Positions 5,059 to 5,665 of a DNA stretch of 5,665 bases are shown in pieces. The stretch lies in contig DLHV01000059.1 in the NCBI GenBank assembly GCA_002483395.1, positions 39,579 to 45,243 of the forward strand, written 5' to 3'. The notes below the pieces were generated by a model. That model did no database searches, was not told where the DNA came from, and saw only the letters and a program-made list of their open reading frames with translations. Source of the stretch: Chloracidobacterium sp. UBA7659 (lineage in GTDB: Bacteria; Acidobacteriota; Blastocatellia; Pyrinomonadales; Pyrinomonadaceae). Position numbers and translations under genes: made by a program. The first letter of the stretch is position 1, and every line of letters starts with the position of its first letter.

Positions 5059-5665
5059 TTATTTCGCCAATTCTTCTCTGATAAGAGTTCGCAGATCCTG
5101 TTGATTTAATCGTGCGAGGAGCCGTCCATTTACAAAAAATGTCGGCGTCCGCGTAACTTTCAAGCTCCTGACATCCGCCATGTCGCGGTCTACCTTCGCC
5201 GCGTGTTTTGGGTCGCCTGCCGAGGCCCTGAACTGATCGACATTCAGCCCAAGTTCCTGGGCGTATTGCTCAAACTTTAATGTTGGCGAGGCCACCGGAA
5301 CTGGCTGCGAACCCCCGCCGTGAACTTCGCCCCATTCCTTTTGTTTCTCGAACAGCTTAGCCTGCATTTCCCAGTATTTGCCTTGCTCGCCCGCAGCTTC
5401 CGTGTATATCGCTGCGATCCTGGCGTTCTTGTGAAAAGTCGCGTAACGAGCAACAAATCTCACTTTGCCGTCGAATTCTCTAATAAGGTCTTTGACGATG
5501 GGGCTAAAAGCCGCGCATGTTTCGCATTCCGGATCATAAAACTCTACCACGGTTACTTTTGCGTCCACTGGCCCTAAACCTGGACTGTCCGGTCGTGTTA
5601 ATTCCTCGGAAATCTTCGTCCCTGCCGCGGGAACGCTCTGCACCGACTTGCGGTAATAACTCGCG
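5059..5665 (-). CDS. DsbA-family thioredoxin-fold protein, CETC active site (5' end outside window)
   Basis: The frame is open to the right edge of the window, where it reads ASYYRKSVQSVPAAGTK, so the N-terminus (probably a signal or membrane anchor) lies outside. A GTG at 5643 could serve as an internal start, but would remove the export signal, so the gene is taken as partial. At least 201 residues are visible. The thioredoxin fold begins with VTVVEFYDPECETCAAF, giving a redox pair at 5524-5526 and 5515-5517 (motif CETC). An inserted helical domain follows, then the cis-proline in RTPTFFVNG. Family members oxidise, reduce or isomerise disulfides of exported proteins. The acidic CETC, in place of the CPHC of classical DsbA, leaves the direction of electron flow open. 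It is followed 4 nt later by the ribbon/SH3 membrane protein and is probably co-translated with it. Confidence 0.88.
   Translation of the reverse strand, partial: ASYYRKSVQSVPAAGTKISEELTRPDSPGLGPVDAKVTVVEFYDPECETCAAFSPIVKDLIREFDGKVRFVARYATFHKNARIAAIYTEAAGEQGKYWEMQAKLFEKQKEWGEVHGGGSQPVPVASPTLKFEQYAQELGLNVDQFRASAGDPKHAAKVDRDMADVRSLKVTRTPTFFVNGRLLARLNQQDLRTLIREELAK

Overview
This 5.7 kb window looks like chromosomal DNA of an environmental bacterium, most probably an acidobacterium of the class Blastocatellia (Pyrinomonadaceae-like). That placement is inferred from recognition, not from a search. Three things suggest it: a membrane protein with an N-terminal CPxC...FC..DG ribbon followed by a TM segment and an SH3 domain, a small 'CWH...CxxCGARR' protein, and intergenic palindromic repeats of a kind common in such genomes. 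Coding density is high and all genes look intact. The window holds six protein genes, one RNA gene, one clear intrinsic terminator and two palindromic repeat elements.

Left part (1-2460, minus strand): the transcription order is S1/P1-type zinc nuclease (secreted), then an M20 metallopeptidase of the carboxypeptidase G2 type, then the selenocysteine tRNA gene selC at the left edge. The nuclease and peptidase genes are 23 nt apart and probably form one transcript. selC lies 80 nt further downstream on the same strand and shows that the organism can decode UGA as selenocysteine. No selenoprotein gene is visible in the window.

Middle (2349-2990): a 190-bp divergent intergenic region holds candidate start signals for the nuclease (minus) and for a small 89-residue protein (plus). 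The small protein has a near-perfect Shine-Dalgarno sequence, a putative C-x-H...C-x2-C metal site, and a textbook terminator behind it. Between that terminator and the convergent ketosynthase gene lies an inverted pair of 'GCCACAGAGG' repeats, one arm of which overlaps the ketosynthase stop codon.

Right part (2991-5665, minus strand): the order is DsbA-like thiol-disulfide protein (5' end outside the window), then the ribbon/TM/SH3 membrane protein 4 nt behind it, then a 69-nt gap filled almost entirely by a bipartite palindromic repeat, then a FabF-type beta-ketoacyl-ACP synthase with an unusual active-site motif (GCTSS). The first two look translationally linked and point to an extracytoplasmic redox or envelope role. 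The ketosynthase may be read from the same transcript, but its initiation region is made of repeat sequence with no Shine-Dalgarno.

I see no phage, CRISPR, transposase or defence system. The most interesting points are selC with its imperfect acceptor stem, the compensatory base changes in the bipartite repeat at 4257-4326, the small CWH/CxxC protein, and the ketosynthase active site.
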